The notes under the pieces: generated by a model
Database searches by the model: none
Told to the model about the DNA's origin: nothing
The model's input: only the letters and a program-made list of their open reading frames with translations
Shown: positions 8,614 through 17,598 of the stretch, in pieces
Layout: each line of letters begins with the position of its first letter
Numbering within the stretch: position 1 is the stretch's first letter
Translations under genes and position numbers: made by a program
DNA from: Marisediminitalea lipolytica
Lineage (GTDB): Bacteria; Pseudomonadota; Gammaproteobacteria; Enterobacterales; Alteromonadaceae
Assembly (NCBI RefSeq): GCF_001758465.1
Contig: NZ_MJIC01000014.1
Span: forward strand, 527,986-591,985
Direction: 5' to 3'
DNA: 64,000 nucleotides

Positions 8614-9528
8614 ATGGATACTTTGGTAAAGCTGGTGCCGTTGGCTCATGATTTGTGGGTCTATGTTGCTATTGATGTTGCGCTGGCGTTATTGCTGTTG
8701 CTGGTAATGAAATGGTTATCCCGTTCCCGGGCCAAGGTATCCGTTAGCGATGAGCTGGGCGTAAAAGACAACTTTGCCTTTGGCATCAGTGTGGCCGGCG
8801 GCATGTTGTCTCTTTGTCTGGTGTTAAGTTCGGTGGTCGGTCGCCACGTTGGGCAGGGCTATGAGCAAGCTGCGTTAGGGATGCTCATTTTTGGTGTTAT
8901 CGGGATTTGTCTGGTTAAAGTCGGGCGTTTTGCCCATGACAAAATCGTTCTCGACGCCGTAGATACCGAAAACAAGGTCGCCCAGCGCAACGTGAGCGTG
9001 GCATTAGTTGATGCTGCCAGCCTGGTCTCCAGTGCCATTATTTTGCGGAGTATTATGGTATGGGTTAACGGTAGTGACTTAAATGCCATTATCGCCATAG
9101 TGACGGGCTTTTTGGTCGTGCTTACCATCTTGCTTATTATGACCCGCGTTTATGAAATGCGTTACGCCCTGCAAAACCAGAATCATTCTTTTCAGAGTGC
9201 CCTGGATACAGGGCAGTTGGCTTTAGCCGTGCAACATGCGGGTAATCTGCTAGGCACAGCGCTGGTTGTTTCATCGGCGGGCGCCTTGTTAAATTATATT
9301 CCAAACGGTTATGTATCTAACGTTACCGGCTGGCTGATTACCAGTGTGGCTTTGTCCTTGTTCCTTTGGGTACTTGTTGCCTTCAGCAAATGGGCCATTT
9401 TAAACGGGGTGAATTATCAGGTTGAGGTGGACGAACAGCACAACGTTGGCGTTGCCGCTGTGGAGTTTACCTTAAGTATTGGCCTGGCGATGATCATCAG
9501 TGGTGTTCTGAGTTCATCTGCCGGGTAG
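8614..9528 (+). CDS. DUF350 membrane protein, two tandem domains
   Basis: 304 residues and very hydrophobic, with about eight membrane spans. Two DUF350 units are visible. The first runs from about residue 10 to 140 (DNFAFGISVAGGMLSLCLVLSSVVG, then YEQAALGMLIFGVIGICLVKVGRF). The second runs from about 150 to 300 (NQNHSFQSALDTGQLALAVQHAG, then [18 protein letters not shown]). ATG 8614 is preferred over GTG 8608 because TGAGG (8604-8608) lies five bases before the ATG and overlaps the GTG. Single-domain DUF350 relatives include YjfL. Function is unknown. The 3' end overlaps the convergent GIY-YIG gene by 32 bases. Confidence 0.75.
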   Translation: MDTLVKLVPLAHDLWVYVAIDVALALLLLLVMKWLSRSRAKVSVSDELGVKDNFAFGISVAGGMLSLCLVLSSVVGRHVGQGYEQAALGMLIFGVIGICLVKVGRFAHDKIVLDAVDTENKVAQRNVSVALVDAASLVSSAIILRSIMVWVNGSDLNAIIAIVTGFLVVLTILLIMTRVYEMRYALQNQNHSFQSALDTGQLALAVQHAGNLLGTALVVSSAGALLNYIPNGYVSNVTGWLITSVALSLFLWVLVAFSKWAILNGVNYQVEVDEQHNVGVAAVEFTLSIGLAMIISGVLSSSAG

Positions 9529-9817
9529 CGTCTTTATCAAGCAGGGTTGCTGGTAACGGCAACTCGGCTACCTTGTTAACGGCTTCTTTTTCTTTACGGG
9601 TTCTTTTTTTAATCCATATCTCCAGCTTCAGAGCCTGACTCTTGTCAGTTACCGCAAAGATACAGTGATACTTAAGCGGGGTTTTACCGCGCAGTGCTTT
9701 AGCGCCTCCTTTAATCTCTCCCCGGTGTTGCCTGATTCGTCGTTTGGGGTCAGTGGTAATGCCGGTGTACAAAGTATTGTTACCTGTTCTTATTAAATAT
9801 ACGTACCACTGACTCAT
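9497..9817 (-). CDS. GIY-YIG domain protein (YhbQ/UPF0213-like)
   Basis: 106 residues. The N-terminus carries the GIY-YIG nuclease core: [18 protein letters not shown] with the second Tyr and the Gly-Ile pair, followed by [22 protein letters not shown] and a family-typical [17 protein letters not shown] helix. This matches small single-domain proteins such as E. coli YhbQ, for which DNA nicking has been suggested. It overlaps the end of the DUF350 gene tail to tail. It is transcribed away from hldE, so the two share a divergent intergenic region of 64 bases. Confidence 0.85.
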   Translation of the reverse strand: MSQWYVYLIRTGNNTLYTGITTDPKRRIRQHRGEIKGGAKALRGKTPLKYHCIFAVTDKSQALKLEIWIKKRTRKEKEAVNKVAELPLPATLLDKDATRQMNSEHH

Positions 9818-9842
9818 CGGTTGGCTCTTACTGGCTAATCAC

Positions 9843-9851
9843 TGTTATAAT
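9843..9851 (+). promoter_or_regulatory. Extended -10 promoter for hldE
   Basis: A perfect TATAAT (9846-9851) is preceded by TG one base upstream, giving an extended -10 element. The start codon of hldE is 30 bases downstream. No strong -35 is visible at 17 bases, as is common for extended -10 promoters. This is a sequence-only call. Confidence 0.5.
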
Positions 9852-9881
9852 CACGCCATTAGTGTATCGAAAAAGACAAAA

Positions 9882-11318
9882 ATGGCACTCCCGAATTTTA
9901 ATCAAATCAAAGTATTAGTTGTTGGTGATGTTATGCTGGATCGCTACTGGAGTGGCGCTACGGCAAGGGTTTCACCCGAAGCGCCGGTTCCGGTGGTTAA
10001 TATAAACAACGCTGAAGACCGCCCCGGCGGCGCGGCCAACGTTGCCATCAATTTGTCATCGCTGGGGGCTAGAGTGACCCTGCTGGGGATGGTCGGGAAT
10101 GATGCCAACGCCGATGCGTTAGAGAAGCGACTCCTGGGATATGGCATTGAGTGCCATTTTTGCCGTTGTGAAGGCTATGACACCATTACCAAATTACGGG
10201 TAATGAGCCGCAACCAGCAACTGTTAAGAATGGATTTTGAGCGCTCATTCAGCGCGGTAGATAAAACCCCGCTTGAAACACAGTTTACCGAGGCGCTGGC
10301 AAGTCATGATCTGGTGATCCTTTCTGACTACGCGAAGGGAGCATTAAGTAACCCGCAGCAGTTGATAGCGCAAGCAAGGTGTGCTGGTACACCTGTGGTA
10401 GTGGATCCTAAAGGTGCTGATTTTACTAAGTATCGCGGCGCTACACTGATTACGCCAAACATGGCCGAATTTTCTACGGTAATGGGCGAGGTTAACAGTG
10501 AACAGCAGTTGGTAGAGCAAGCGAATAAGCTCTGTGCCGATTTGGAGCTGGCGGCATTATTAGTTACCCGCTCAGAGCAGGGCATGACACTTTTTACACC
10601 GGGCGAGCCTGAATTTCATTTACCGGCGAAAGCGAAGGAAGTTTATGACGTTACCGGTGCTGGTGATACCGTGATTTCCACTCTGGCAGCCTGTATGGCA
10701 GCGGGTGAATCTATGCAGCAAGCTTGCGTTATGGCCAATCTGGCAGCCAGTATTGTGGTAGGTAAACTGGGCACCTCTACGGTGACGACAACCGAACTGG
10801 CTGTAGCTGCCGGGCAGCATAGTCATCCGGACGGTGGGGTCATGAGCGAAGAACAACTCATGCTGGCCGTCTCAGCAGCCAAACAGCGCGGTGAAAAAGT
10901 GGTTATGACCAACGGATGCTTCGACATCCTGCATGCCGGCCATGTGTCTTATCTTGATGCAGCGTCGAAGCTTGGAGATCGGTTAATTGTGGCGGTGAAT
11001 ACTGACGCATCCGTACAGGCCTTAAAAGGGCCGGGCAGGCCTGTCAATCCGGTGCAAAGACGAATGGCGGTGCTGGCCGGGCTTAGTGCTGTGGATTGGG
11101 TGGTCCCTTTCAGTGAAGAAACCCCGCAACGCCTGATAGCCGGTATTCTGCCTGACGTACTGGTAAAAGGCGGCGACTATAAAGTTGAAGATATCGCAGG
11201 GGGACAGGAAGTCCTTGATAATGGCGGTGTGGTGAAGGTACTGCATTTTGAAGAAGGGGTTTCAACCACCGGTATTATAGAGACTATTGTGAAGCATCAA
11301 AGTTATGGCCAATCGTAG
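9882..11318 (+). CDS. hldE: Bifunctional heptose 7-phosphate kinase/heptose 1-phosphate adenylyltransferase
   Basis: 478 residues, the same size as E. coli HldE (477). It makes ADP-heptose for the lipopolysaccharide inner core. The N-terminal PfkB-type kinase (residues about 1-320) has the [17 protein letters not shown] sugar-binding stretch and the catalytic TGAGDT near residue 258. The C-terminal nucleotidyltransferase (about 340-478) begins [17 protein letters not shown] with the HxGH motif, and later carries DVLVKGGDY. Its ADP-heptose pathway is distinct from the GDP-heptose genes at 26.7-29 kb. Both routes draw on sedoheptulose 7-phosphate, so GmhA at 27.7 kb might serve both. Confidence 0.97.
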   Translation: MALPNFNQIKVLVVGDVMLDRYWSGATARVSPEAPVPVVNINNAEDRPGGAANVAINLSSLGARVTLLGMVGNDANADALEKRLLGYGIECHFCRCEGYDTITKLRVMSRNQQLLRMDFERSFSAVDKTPLETQFTEALASHDLVILSDYAKGALSNPQQLIAQARCAGTPVVVDPKGADFTKYRGATLITPNMAEFSTVMGEVNSEQQLVEQANKLCADLELAALLVTRSEQGMTLFTPGEPEFHLPAKAKEVYDVTGAGDTVISTLAACMAAGESMQQACVMANLAASIVVGKLGTSTVTTTELAVAAGQHSHPDGGVMSEEQLMLAVSAAKQRGEKVVMTNGCFDILHAGHVSYLDAASKLGDRLIVAVNTDASVQALKGPGRPVNPVQRRMAVLAGLSAVDWVVPFSEETPQRLIAGILPDVLVKGGDYKVEDIAGGQEVLDNGGVVKVLHFEEGVSTTGIIETIVKHQSYGQS

Positions 11319-11428
11319 CGAATATACGTGCTGATTTAATGCACATATTCACGCTTTAGGATAAGCTTAAGGAAATCGCGTTTACGCGCACAAGGCGCAT
11401 AACGCAAGAACAGCGGTAGAAGCATTAC

Positions 11429-12508
11429 ATGTACGAAAGTTATTACGGACTTAACTCCAAACCTTTTCAGCTCACTCCGGATCCTGCGTTTTTCTTTGCC
11501 AGTAAATGGCATAAACGAGCGATGTCTTATCTGCAGTATGGCTTGTCTCAGGCCGAAGGATTTATCGTCATCACCGGTGATATTGGTACCGGGAAAACTA
11601 CCATTGCCAACAGTCTGTTAGCCGATATTGAAGATGACATCGTTGCAGCGCAAATAGTAACGCCAAAGCTGTCGCCGGACGAGTTAGTTAAAATGGTGGC
11701 CGCCAAATTCGAAATCGACGTGGCAGGTAAAACCAAAGCCGACATTCTTAAAGATCTGGAAAATTACCTGTTTGCCCTGAGCTCTCAGGGCCGACGTGCT
11801 TTGTTGCTGGTGGACGAAGCCCAAAACCTGCCACTGGAAACTATCGAAGAGCTGCGTATGCTGTCTAACTTTCAGCAAGCCGGTAAACCCTTGTTGCAGA
11901 GTTTTTTACTGGGGCAGGAAGAATTACAACCCATTTTGCGCGCGCCCAATATGGAGCAGTTCCGTCAGCGAATAGTCGCATCCTGTCATCTTGCGCCTCT
12001 GACGCTGGAGGAAGTGCGTTCTTATATTGAGTATCGTTTGCAGCATGCTGGCTGGAAGGGCACTCAGCTCTTTTCTGAGGACGCCTACGAACACATCTAC
12101 AAGTTTACCCGTGGCGTACCAAGAAAAATTAATACGCTGATGGATCGTATTCTGCTTTTTGGTTTTCTGGAAGAGCTCGAAGTGCTTGACGAAAAAGCGG
12201 TAGACTCGGTAATCGACGAGGTCCGGGAAGAAATGTTTGTACCGGAAACGCCTAAAGCGGAAGAGCCACAAGTTATTGCAGAGCCAGAAGCGGAAGACAA
12301 TGGCGCAACAGCCCAACCAACTACCCGACTTATAACCCCGAATGGAAACGAAGTAAGGGATGCAGAATACTACAAAGCCATGCTAGGGGAATTAGTCGAT
12401 GCGTTGGACGACGCTATTAGCCATAAAATCAAGCTAACTCAATATATCGACAAACTGCTTAAGAAAAAATACCGCACTTATGTGCGATTGAAGACGGATG
12501 ATAATTAA
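11429..12508 (+). CDS. XrtA/PEP-CTERM system-associated ATPase (TIGR03015-like, ExeA family)
   Basis: 359 residues. The start MYESYYGLNSKPFQLTPDPAFFF is the signature of ExeA-type AAA ATPases. Walker A (GDIGTGKTT, near residues 50-58) and Walker B (LLLVDEAQNL, near 124-133) are intact. A C-terminal acidic linker and basic tail (KLLKKKYRTYVRLK) follow. Versions of this protein encoded next to exosortase A form the TIGR03015 group. It may energise or organise polymer export, but its role is not established. The gene is alone between hldE and a strong convergent hairpin, with its own untranslated leader of about 110 bases. Confidence 0.88.
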   Translation: MYESYYGLNSKPFQLTPDPAFFFASKWHKRAMSYLQYGLSQAEGFIVITGDIGTGKTTIANSLLADIEDDIVAAQIVTPKLSPDELVKMVAAKFEIDVAGKTKADILKDLENYLFALSSQGRRALLLVDEAQNLPLETIEELRMLSNFQQAGKPLLQSFLLGQEELQPILRAPNMEQFRQRIVASCHLAPLTLEEVRSYIEYRLQHAGWKGTQLFSEDAYEHIYKFTRGVPRKINTLMDRILLFGFLEELEVLDEKAVDSVIDEVREEMFVPETPKAEEPQVIAEPEAEDNGATAQPTTRLITPNGNEVRDAEYYKAMLGELVDALDDAISHKIKLTQYIDKLLKKKYRTYVRLKTDDN

Positions 12509-12522
12509 CGTCGGATAGGCAG

Positions 12523-12553
12523 CTGGTTACCGGCTGCAAAAGCCGGTAACCAG
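12523..12553. terminator. Bidirectional terminator hairpin between convergent genes
   Basis: A perfect 13-base-pair stem, CTGGTTACCGGCT with AGCCGGTAACCAG, encloses a five-base loop. It lies exactly between two convergent stop codons (12508 and 12562). Flanking T-runs are weak on both strands, but position and stem strength support termination in both directions. Confidence 0.75.
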
Positions 12554-12561
12554 AAAGGTAT

Positions 12562-14232
12562 TTAAAGAAATTTGTACTTAAGGCCCAGTGTAAATCGATT
12601 TTCAGAATAATCAGAACCAAAGACATTACCACCAGTTAAGCTCCCTGAACGGTCCATTAACCTGGCACTGGCAAATCCACTAAGATACTTACTAAATGAG
12701 TGATTGGCTCTAAGTATATAAGATTGTGTTGTTGACTCGTTGTTTTCTGTATCGATTTCGCTAAATTGTTCTGTTGTTTCCGCATATTGAATCCCAGCAT
12801 CCAGGTTGGTTTTTCTACTCAACTTGTAGTTTAGATTCAGGAAAATAGCATCGGTATCCCTTACTCTATTAGTGCTTTGGTACAAATCTTCGGAGCTTTG
12901 CACTGATAAGTTGTAACTTATTCTGGAAAAGCTATAGCCTATGATACCGTTCCACGCCTTTCTCACAATAATGTCATCATCCAGGTCAAACAGATTCTGG
13001 TTGAATTGCACTAATGTTTCGCCCGGTTGTGGAGTGTAATCCAACGAGTCGGGTTGACGACAATTTGCTAATTCCTGATTATCTGTAGGGCAAACAAAAA
13101 GGCCCAAACCCTCGACATTTGCGAGTAAGCGAGAAGTGTTGGTTGCTGACTCTGTGTATCGAACTGCGCTACGAAGATTTTTGCTGTTATAAGATATATC
13201 AGCTCTCGCACTGGACCCATAAAAACGTCTGCCTAACTGTGCGCTGATTCTGGTTCTCGCACTAAATGCCCATAACAGATCTACGCCGACGAAATTTTTA
13301 CCATCTGAATCGTCGATATTTGAACTGGTTTTGTTATAAGTAACAGAGATACGACGCGACTCATTTTGCTTTAGTGTCAGACCTGCACCGTAGCTTGAGA
13401 ATTCGCGAGAGTTAGAAAAAACTGAACCTTCCGCATCTGTTTCATTTCTTTCGGTAGCCGCAGAAACCCTTACACCAATCCATGAGGAAAGCATGATGTC
13501 AACGTCTGCGTTTCCTTGTATTGTTATGAATTTATCGTATCCAGCACCCTCTCTACGAGTTTCTGTATAACGTCCCTGAGCGCGCCAAACCAAAAGATCA
13601 GCTTCATCGCCATTGCCTAAACGTAGACGAGCATTCAGATTAGTGGTGTCCAGGTTGTTAAATGTATTGGTGTTATTATTTCCTGTAGGTTCAGCTTTAA
13701 GTTCTGAATAAGTCGCACTTAGATCCGAACGAATAAAATCGCCTTGTGTTGTATTAACATTAAGGCCTAGTGAGTTGTTTTGCGTTCTGGCAAGGTCATC
13801 TGGGTTAGATAAGAAATCAGAGACAATAAAGTTATTTGAATTTGCTGGTCGGTAACTAAGGTTACTAGATGCTGTGAGTGATAATAAACGCTCAATCGGG
13901 CTATAGGTAACTTTTCCTTGATAACTAGAGTAATTATTTTCCTGTGAGACAGTTTCATTATCCCGGTTAAGGTAAGTATGGGTCGCAATAAAACTTGCCC
14001 CAACTTTTTTTGTCTGCGCAGTCGCACCAATTTGCGGTGTAACTGTAGTCGTATTCAGTGTTAAATCGGAGTCATTTTCCCGATCTACGTTCTGCGAGCT
14101 AAACTCTGTTCTCAATGAGCCATACAGTTCAATATCTGCCGCCATGACAACGTTAGGCGCTGACATTACAGTGGTTAGCGCCAGTGCGCAGTGCAGGGAT
14201 GAAACTTTAAACCTTATTTTAGTCTTTCGCAT
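12562..14232 (-). CDS. PEP-CTERM system-associated outer membrane barrel (TIGR03016-like)
   Basis: 556 residues from ATG 14232, which gives a sensible signal peptide (MRKTKIRFKVSSLHCALALT, cleavage near VVMA/AD). An in-frame ATG at 14262 lies further inside the upstream gene. The mature protein is rich in alternating strands, with repeated Tyr/Arg/Thr patterns and a C-terminus RFTLGLKYKFL typical of outer membrane barrels. It matches by eye the TIGR03016 group, encoded in XrtA loci just after the tyrosine autokinase, as here. It is likely a surface or export component for the polymer. It overlaps the kinase gene by 14 bases and is last in the leftward block. Confidence 0.8.
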   Translation of the reverse strand: MRKTKIRFKVSSLHCALALTTVMSAPNVVMAADIELYGSLRTEFSSQNVDRENDSDLTLNTTTVTPQIGATAQTKKVGASFIATHTYLNRDNETVSQENNYSSYQGKVTYSPIERLLSLTASSNLSYRPANSNNFIVSDFLSNPDDLARTQNNSLGLNVNTTQGDFIRSDLSATYSELKAEPTGNNNTNTFNNLDTTNLNARLRLGNGDEADLLVWRAQGRYTETRREGAGYDKFITIQGNADVDIMLSSWIGVRVSAATERNETDAEGSVFSNSREFSSYGAGLTLKQNESRRISVTYNKTSSNIDDSDGKNFVGVDLLWAFSARTRISAQLGRRFYGSSARADISYNSKNLRSAVRYTESATNTSRLLANVEGLGLFVCPTDNQELANCRQPDSLDYTPQPGETLVQFNQNLFDLDDDIIVRKAWNGIIGYSFSRISYNLSVQSSEDLYQSTNRVRDTDAIFLNLNYKLSRKTNLDAGIQYAETTEQFSEIDTENNESTTQSYILRANHSFSKYLSGFASARLMDRSGSLTGGNVFGSDYSENRFTLGLKYKFL

Positions 14233-15175
14233 AACTGTAATAACCATAGTATCCGGTTCCATCGTCGTCCGTGTGAACTGATTTATTAACTACAAATCCA
14301 ATTGCCATTTCCGGATTGAGACGGTCTATACAATTTCTCACATCATTAAGTTTTGCTTTTCCTTCTTCCACTACCACAACGGCTTGACCGGCAAAATTTG
14401 CGAGTACAGCCGTTTCTGTAATACCGATTAGTGGCGGCGTATCAATTATCACTACCCGGTCAGGGTAGCGGTTAGCAAATTCATTGATGGTCTCGTGCAT
14501 TTTCTGACTGGCTAAAAACTCGGTGCTGAGGTGGTGAGATTTACCTGCCGGAATAATTTTTAACTTTTCAATGTTGGTTGGGTAAAGAACATCTGCAATG
14601 TCATAAACATCGCCGGTAAGATATTCCATTAACCCTTTCCTGCCTTCTAAGCCAAGTGTGTTAAGAATATTTGGGCGAAGCACGTCAGCGTCTACCAAAA
14701 GGACGGTTTTATCCTGCTCTGAAGCGATACTTAGCGCAAGGTTGGTAGCTGTAAAGGTTTTACCTTCTGAAGGCCGGCCGCTGGTAACCATAATGATGTT
14801 GCTGTTTTTTAAGGTTCCGGCAAGTGGTCCAAAGGCATTCCCCAGTAACTTACGCTTAATCTCACGAAATTCTTCGTTAACCAGCGAACGAGAGCCAGTT
14901 AACGAGACATGACCTTTTGACTCTAGCGCATTGAGGTCTAATTCAAATAGTTCTTTTTCACCGGGATCGATTTCACCTTTGCCTGACATGGTTTCCGCTG
15001 CAGGTTTACGCTGATAGACCTCCTGCGGAGCTTGAGCTTCAGTCTGTGCTGCAACGTCCACTTCCGGTGGAGAGGTTGGCTGTTCGGCAGCAGGATTTGC
15101 TGCTTGCTCTGCTTCAGCCTGCTTTCGTAATTCCTCTTGTTTTCTCTGAAGAGCTTTTTCTATCGTATTACTCAT
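14219..15175 (-). CDS. XrtA-associated tyrosine autokinase (BY-kinase, TIGR03018-like)
   Basis: 318 residues. It is a cytosolic bacterial tyrosine kinase that controls chain length together with the Wzz-like protein encoded just upstream. A Gln/Glu/Ala-rich N-terminal tail (1-95) is followed by the kinase core. Walker A is near residue 131 (SGRPSEGKTFTATNLA), Walker A' near 156 (LLVDADVLRP) and Walker B reads VVIIDTPPLIG. The C-terminus GTGYYGYYSYAKD is a tyrosine cluster, the expected autophosphorylation site. It overlaps both neighbours by a few bases (15172-15175 and 14219-14232), so translation is probably coupled. Confidence 0.93.
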   Translation of the reverse strand: MSNTIEKALQRKQEELRKQAEAEQAANPAAEQPTSPPEVDVAAQTEAQAPQEVYQRKPAAETMSGKGEIDPGEKELFELDLNALESKGHVSLTGSRSLVNEEFREIKRKLLGNAFGPLAGTLKNSNIIMVTSGRPSEGKTFTATNLALSIASEQDKTVLLVDADVLRPNILNTLGLEGRKGLMEYLTGDVYDIADVLYPTNIEKLKIIPAGKSHHLSTEFLASQKMHETINEFANRYPDRVVIIDTPPLIGITETAVLANFAGQAVVVVEEGKAKLNDVRNCIDRLNPEMAIGFVVNKSVHTDDDGTGYYGYYSYAKD

Positions 15176-16743
15176 AGTGAAAACCCTCCGAAAACTTTTA
15201 TTCCCAAAACTTCCGCGGTAACTAATCCACCATACATGGCAAGGATTGCTCCGGTTGATAAAATAAATATAGCTAATCGTTGTCTGTTACGCTTCTTAAT
15301 CATAGCTTTATCAAAATGGCTGACCGTCCCCCATATTGGGTAATCTGATAATGACATCAGCTGCTTAGGCCTTACAAGTACAGGATTGAGCTGGCTTAGT
15401 AAGAACGCGATGGCAATACCTGCACCGAATCCAATAACTAGAACACCAGTATAAAAAATGATGCGATTCGGCCCGGACGGCGCTGTAGGTCGAAGCGGCG
15501 GTTCAATAATTCTAAACTGTAGGTCTTCGGCAGATACATCGGCTCTACGGGACAAATTAGCCGCTTCTTTGCGGGCGAGTAATTCTTCGTATTGAGATTT
15601 GGTTATACCGTAATCACGGTTAAGTGCTGTAGATTCAGCTTCAATCTGTGGTATCAGATCTATTTTAGATTCAAGATCGGCTATTTTATCTGTAATATCC
15701 TGTTCTTTAACGAGAAGCGATGCTTTATTGCTCTCGAGTCGACTAATTTCCAGCTTAATTTCCATATTGAGGCCGTTGGAAGGCGTAGCGTCGTCTTCAT
15801 CGCTCTGGCTGATAAATGCATCGATTTCTTTTTTTCTGGCTTCTTCTAAAGAGGCGAGTAGGGTCTTAGCTTCCTGAACATCGGGGTGGAGATCAGTAAA
15901 ACGAAGCAACAGCCTATCCAGTTCTTCTTCAAGCGCTTTAATTCTATCATCGTAGCGAGTTTTTAAAATGGACTGGTCATTATTAGTTACACCAAAACTG
16001 TCAGCAGAACGAACAGAATTAAGCTGTTTGCTCATTGACTCAATTTGTCTGTCGACCTGCTTTATTTGTAACTTCGTAGAATCCAATTCTGAATTTAAGG
16101 ACTGTAAAGTTGAATAAAAAGAGCCCTGCAATGGCAGGATTTCGTTATATTGGCGTTTAAAGTCTGCCACTCGTTGCTCGGCTTCTGTCAGGCGACTTTC
16201 ATACTCGGCAATTTGCTCATCCAGGAAGCGACCTGCAGTGTCGGTATCCCTGCGATTGTTTCCTAGCGCACCTTCTACAAATAAATTCAGAGTCTCCTGC
16301 ACTACTTTTTGCGCTACAGCCGCAGACTCATTGCGGTAAGAAATAGTGTAAATGTTATCCCGGCCAGTGGAATTGAGGCTGATATTTTTAGTAAGGGAGG
16401 TTACCAGGTCATCGAAATCTTCTTTCGTTTGCGTGCCTAAGTCCAAATCACTTTCCCGGGCTATTTGCTCAACATTACTTCTACTCAGTAATGTTTTGGC
16501 CATCATTTGTATCTCTTGTTCAGGATCAGACTGAATGGCAATACCTCTAAGCAATGGTTGTAGTACCGAGCGGGTATCTACAAAAACAATCGATTTAGAC
16601 TGATAAGTGTCTGGCAAAGTGGCAACGTAAAAAAAACCGATAGGGCATAGCAACCAGGAGCTAATGATGACGAAGCGCTTCTTAATCCAGATACCCTTCA
16701 GGTAATCGAGTATCTGGTTAAGAACTTGTTGTAAATCCTGCAT
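15172..16743 (-). CDS. XrtA polysaccharide chain-length determinant (Wzz/PCP family, TIGR03007-like)
   Basis: 523 residues. One membrane span lies near residues 25-45 (VIISSWLLCPIGFFYVATLP), followed by the Wzz-type DTYQSKSIVFVDTRSVLQP segment. A long periplasmic coiled-coil stretch covers about 160-400. A second span near 430-450 comes after the proline-rich EPPLRPTAPSGPNR motif, and a further hydrophobic segment lies near 490-515. This is a polysaccharide co-polymerase without a fused kinase; the kinase is the next gene and overlaps it by 4 bases. It sets polymer length at the inner membrane and probably contacts the Wza-like protein. Confidence 0.92.
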   Translation of the reverse strand: MQDLQQVLNQILDYLKGIWIKKRFVIISSWLLCPIGFFYVATLPDTYQSKSIVFVDTRSVLQPLLRGIAIQSDPEQEIQMMAKTLLSRSNVEQIARESDLDLGTQTKEDFDDLVTSLTKNISLNSTGRDNIYTISYRNESAAVAQKVVQETLNLFVEGALGNNRRDTDTAGRFLDEQIAEYESRLTEAEQRVADFKRQYNEILPLQGSFYSTLQSLNSELDSTKLQIKQVDRQIESMSKQLNSVRSADSFGVTNNDQSILKTRYDDRIKALEEELDRLLLRFTDLHPDVQEAKTLLASLEEARKKEIDAFISQSDEDDATPSNGLNMEIKLEISRLESNKASLLVKEQDITDKIADLESKIDLIPQIEAESTALNRDYGITKSQYEELLARKEAANLSRRADVSAEDLQFRIIEPPLRPTAPSGPNRIIFYTGVLVIGFGAGIAIAFLLSQLNPVLVRPKQLMSLSDYPIWGTVSHFDKAMIKKRNRQRLAIFILSTGAILAMYGGLVTAEVLGIKVFGGFSL

Positions 16744-16787
16744 AACGTACTTCTTTCCGTTTGTATTTAATTATTTAAATGTGGTTT

Positions 16788-17414
16788 TTAATACCAGGCT
16801 TCCGGAATGATTACGATATCACCAGGTAACATATCAACGTTTTTGCTGATGTCACCTTCTTTAATTAAATCATCAATTTGAATGTCAAAAGAGCGCTTTT
16901 TACCGTCGATAACGCGAATCAGTTTGGCGTTGTCACCATCTGCAAATTCGGTCAGGCCGCCTACCGAAATCATCAGATCAAGCAGCGTCATATCTTCTAT
17001 ATAGTTGACTGCGCGAGGGCTTGTCGCTTCACCAATGACGCGTACTTGCTCACTAAGTGGCCCCTGGAAGCCGGTAACGCTGACTGTCACGCGAGGAGAG
17101 TTGATAAATTTGGAAAGTTCTTCTTCTATTTGACGGGCTAACGCTGTCGGGGTTTTTCCTGATACGTCGATATCTTCTACCAGTGCCGTAGTAACCTTAC
17201 CGTCTGGTCTCACCAGAAAAGTGCCTGAAATTTCAGGGTTACGCCATACAAATATTGTCAGATTATCACCAGGACCAATAAGATATTGATAGTTATTCAC
17301 GTCGGAGGTTAATGACGTTCTGGTAGTTGCCTCTGGCAGGGTTTGGTTGGTTTGACATCCTGAAACCAGCATCAATAACAGACCGGCTAGACCAATGGTA
17401 GTAATTTTGCTCAT
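16788..17414 (-). CDS. Wza-like polysaccharide export lipoprotein (XrtA-associated)
   Basis: 208 residues. A lipoprotein signal ends at VSGC (Cys20), so the mature protein is lipidated. The Poly_export domain (YLIGPGDNLTIFVWRNPEISGTF and VRPDGKVTTALVEDIDVSG) is followed by a SLBB domain (VRVIGEATSPRAVNYIEDMTLLDLMISVGGL). It is much shorter than E. coli Wza (about 380 residues) and lacks the C-terminal barrel helix. That fits the XrtA-linked subfamily (TIGR03027), where a separate barrel may complete the outer membrane channel. It is the first gene of the leftward block. AAGGGA lies about ten bases before the ATG. Confidence 0.92.
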   Translation of the reverse strand: MSKITTIGLAGLLLMLVSGCQTNQTLPEATTRTSLTSDVNNYQYLIGPGDNLTIFVWRNPEISGTFLVRPDGKVTTALVEDIDVSGKTPTALARQIEEELSKFINSPRVTVSVTGFQGPLSEQVRVIGEATSPRAVNYIEDMTLLDLMISVGGLTEFADGDNAKLIRVIDGKKRSFDIQIDDLIKEGDISKNVDMLPGDIVIIPEAWY

Positions 17415-17598
17415 TTTTGTATTTCCCTTAACGATTACAAAGCAGGTTACAATATCGTTAGCAGCTAAAACATCATCTTTAACAATGTTTGTTTCGGTTT
17501 TATAAATTTATCAAGATAAACTTAATCTAGTCTATCTCATCCATTTAAAATGTCCTATCATAATCACCCATAGCACGGTATTCAGCAAGTAAAACAAT

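Noticed and set aside
11318..11354. Imperfect hairpin right after hldE as a terminator
   Set aside because: The stem has a bulge and no T-run follows; termination cannot be supported.
11412..11422. GCGGTAG upstream of the XrtA-associated ATPase, resembling an ops/RfaH element
   Set aside because: Only seven bases match, the downstream part differs, and the gene is not the head of the polysaccharide operon.
12562..14232. Possible PEP-CTERM tail on the outer membrane barrel
   Set aside because: The C-terminus is a barrel strand ending in an aromatic-Leu pattern, with no PEP motif, helix or basic tail.
17573..17588. TAGCACGGTATTCAGC upstream of the priming transferase, resembling a sigma-54 promoter
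   Set aside because: The second G of the -24 box is missing and the -12 GC is one base out of place.
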